Origin: Leptospira bourretii
GTDB taxonomy: Bacteria; Spirochaetota; Leptospiria; Leptospirales; Leptospiraceae
Length of the DNA stretch: 64,000 nt
Direction: 5' to 3'
Assembly (NCBI RefSeq): GCF_004770145.1
Contig: NZ_RQFW01000012.1
Coordinates: forward strand, 1-64,000
The notes beneath the pieces are model-generated. The model ran no database searches, was not told the DNA's origin, and was given only the letters and a program-made list of their open reading frames with translations. The translations under genes and the position numbers were made by a program. This document shows, piece after piece, positions 62,644-64,000 of the stretch; the stretch's first letter is position 1, and every line of letters begins with the position of its first letter.

Positions 62644-63120
62644 TTGAAAATCATCGGCATTGACCCTGGATCCCACCGTGTGGGGTATGCAATTCTTTCC
62701 TTTCCTGAAGGATTGCGTCGTAACCCCGAACTGTTAACTTACGGAACCATTGAAGTGGCTCCGAAAACCCCTTCTCCTACCAACCTCCTCCAAATCCGCA
62801 AGGAACTGATGGATATCCTCACCGAATTCCAACCGGAGGCGGCCGCGGTCGAAGAACTCTTCTTTGTTCAGAACACAACGACCGGAATGAAGGTCTCCGA
62901 ATCTCGCGGGGTCATCTTACTTTCCCTCGGCGAAAAACAAATTCCTGTGGTATCACTGACAGCAACGCAAATCAAAAAAGGAATCTCCGCCAAAGGGAAT
63001 GCCACCAAAAAAGAAGTCCGGGCAGCCATCCAAATGATTTTAGGATTTAAAGATCTGAAAGGCCACGACGACTCTTGGGACGCCATCGCTTGTGCCTTTG
63101 TGGGTCGATCTTTAGTTTGA
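62644..63120 (+). CDS. ruvC: Holliday junction resolvase RuvC
   Basis: 158 residues from a TTG at 62644 with AAGGAAAG spaced 6 bases upstream; the first residues KIIGIDPG already form the family start. Catalytic acids are D in GIDPGS, E in VEELFF and the pair in GHDDSWDA. KGNATKKEV is the DNA-contact segment. RuvC cuts Holliday junctions with RuvAB. No ruvA or ruvB is adjacent. The end overlaps the convergent SDR gene by 9 bases. Confidence 0.97.
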   Translation: MKIIGIDPGSHRVGYAILSFPEGLRRNPELLTYGTIEVAPKTPSPTNLLQIRKELMDILTEFQPEAAAVEELFFVQNTTTGMKVSESRGVILLSLGEKQIPVVSLTATQIKKGISAKGNATKKEVRAAIQMILGFKDLKGHDDSWDAIACAFVGRSLV

Positions 63121-63861
63121 TCCACTCCTTGCATTGTTCATAGACAAAAAGATTTCATTCTTTTGTTCCCGACTCGCATTTGCTGAAACAGTCGAAAATC
63201 CAGTGGTGATTTCTAAATCTCCATTTCTTAATCCACTGATCACACCGTCCGCATATTCATCCAAGTTGAGTCCCGCCGTATGCGTGTTAGGAATCCCTAA
63301 ATCCGTATCGACCATGGGAGGAGAAACTTCAATCACTTCAATCGGTTGGTTGCGAAATTGAAACCTTAAGGTCAAAGTAAAGGAATGTAATGCCGCTTTC
63401 GTTGCACTATACACCGGTGCATAAGCCAAAGGGATATGCGATAGTCCGGATGTTGTATTTAAAATCGCCGCATTTTTCTTTGCAAACAGGTGTTTAGCGA
63501 ATAACATCGAAAGATGAATGGGAGCTCCCAAATTTAAATCAATTTCTTTTCCCAAATCTGCCCAAGGTTCTAGTTCATTTAATTTAGGATAACGTTGGAT
63601 TCCTGCATTATTGAATAACACATTGAGTTCCGGAAAATCCTTTGTTGTTTCTTGGAATAATTTTTCTCTCTCTTCAGGCTTTGAAATATCACGAAGATAA
63701 GTCCCCCACCCAGGATAAGTTTTCCGAATCTCTTCCATTTTCTTTGCGCTGGTTCCGCAAACTAAAATTTGGTTTCCGAGACTGGAGAGTCGTTTTGCCA
63801 GAGCAAGTCCGATCCCACTTGTTCCTCCGGTGATGAGGATTGTATTTCCATTCAATTGCAT
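63112..63861 (-). CDS. Short-chain dehydrogenase/reductase (SDR), DltE-like
   Basis: 249 residues. TGGTSGIG binds NAD(P), NNAGIQR follows at about 86, TTSGLSH carries the catalytic Ser and YSATK the Tyr/Lys pair; PPMVDTDLG lies in the substrate loop. The PMVDTDL and DEYADGVISGL segments resemble the DltE/YdfG group. A clear promoter with an operator-like dyad lies upstream (63889-63919), which suggests single-gene control by a repressor, perhaps TetR-like; no regulator gene is visible inside the window. Confidence 0.9.
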   Translation of the reverse strand: MQLNGNTILITGGTSGIGLALAKRLSSLGNQILVCGTSAKKMEEIRKTYPGWGTYLRDISKPEEREKLFQETTKDFPELNVLFNNAGIQRYPKLNELEPWADLGKEIDLNLGAPIHLSMLFAKHLFAKKNAAILNTTSGLSHIPLAYAPVYSATKAALHSFTLTLRFQFRNQPIEVIEVSPPMVDTDLGIPNTHTAGLNLDEYADGVISGLRNGDLEITTGFSTVSANASREQKNEIFLSMNNARSGSN

Positions 63862-63888
63862 AAATTTTTACCTTTTCCTTAGTTACAT

Positions 63889-63919
63889 TTACAATATTCT
63901 GTAAGTTACAAAAAGTCAA
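63889..63919 (-). promoter_or_regulatory. Promoter with overlapping dyad upstream of the SDR gene
   Basis: On the minus strand TTGACT (plus 63914-63919) and TATTGT (plus 63891-63896) are 17 bases apart, a good sigma-70 arrangement. The dyad TTACA-6-TGTAA (plus 63889-63904) covers the -10 element, and a further TTAC flanks each side. AAGGAAAAGG serves as ribosome site downstream. The geometry fits a repressor such as TetR/MarR. Confidence 0.55.
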
Positions 63920-64000
63920 GTCCGTAAGTTTTGAAACTAACATTTTTTTCATTTTGTAATTTGAGATTGACCCCCTGGATTTCGATCCGATCCTTTCCTT

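Noticed and set aside
63689..63952. Minus-strand frame covering the SDR promoter
   Set aside because: Overlaps the SDR in another frame and runs through a clear promoter and ribosome site; translation has no features.

Overview
The window looks like a stretch of chromosome from a saprophyte-type Leptospira (Spirochaetes). The support is indirect: an AT-rich genome with frequent TTG and GTG starts, tight ATGA/GTGA gene junctions, many small lipoproteins with the relaxed spirochaete lipobox (cysteine preceded by N, S, G or C), ThyX instead of ThyA, and several protein types I recognise only from Leptospira. The species cannot be named from the sequence alone. No rRNA, tRNA, CRISPR array, insertion sequence or prophage is visible. 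Coding density is very high: the largest gene-free gap is about 260 bases (60572-60834), so no gap exceeds 300 bases.

Layout. 1-8031: the tail of a DUF3347-like protein, a hypothetical, an MFS exporter, a short-chain dehydrogenase plus aminotransferase pair, a patatin-like lipase, and a DUF898/M48-protease pair. 7989-13294: a polysaccharide region, with a GDP-6-deoxyhexose reductase-like gene divergent from a four-gene run (a methyltransferase-like protein and three GT4 glycosyltransferases). 13275-16028: an inositol-phosphatase family enzyme, a DUF4870-like membrane protein and a TelA family protein. 16221-19323: a degenerate tyrosine-recombinase-like protein, a STAS protein, a GT-C membrane glycosyltransferase and an SGNH hydrolase. 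19312-22634: cofactor genes (coaX, birA, an SDR, metF). 22599-25758: a MORN-repeat protein and a three-gene signalling operon (receiver, CheC-like, hybrid kinase). 25784-31206: a kexin-like subtilase whose apparent prodomain is a separate gene, prfA, an EcsC-like protein, a lipoprotein and a Cys-rich miniprotein.

31306-38237 is a six-gene minus-strand operon: secreted helical protein, rhomboid protease, unusual MDR dehydrogenase, SAHH-like giant, Nudix hydrolase, and a membrane-anchored nitrilase-fold protein without its catalytic cysteine. I know no described pathway with this composition, and it is my main candidate for an undescribed system. 38337-46794: an MDR dehydrogenase, a 7TM/SpoIIE phosphatase, a nitronate monooxygenase-like protein, and an operon of FecR-CxxCH protein, outer-membrane barrel and DsbD-like protein. 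46865-55214: ThyX, a GAF-like/alpha-beta hydrolase, SRPBCC and NTF2-like proteins, then metG, an adenylate cyclase, a HisI-like protein with a displaced DCD motif, and a rhodanese. 55290-63861: a TerB-like protein, a methyltransferase, a lipoprotein/serine hydrolase/START operon, a PagL-like barrel, a long acyl-CoA dehydrogenase, ruvC and an SDR with a clear promoter and operator-like dyad.

Housekeeping (prfA, metG, ruvC, coaX, birA, metF, thyX) is mixed with envelope and signalling genes. Transcription units are short, and convergent pairs often overlap at their 3' ends or share a hairpin between them.
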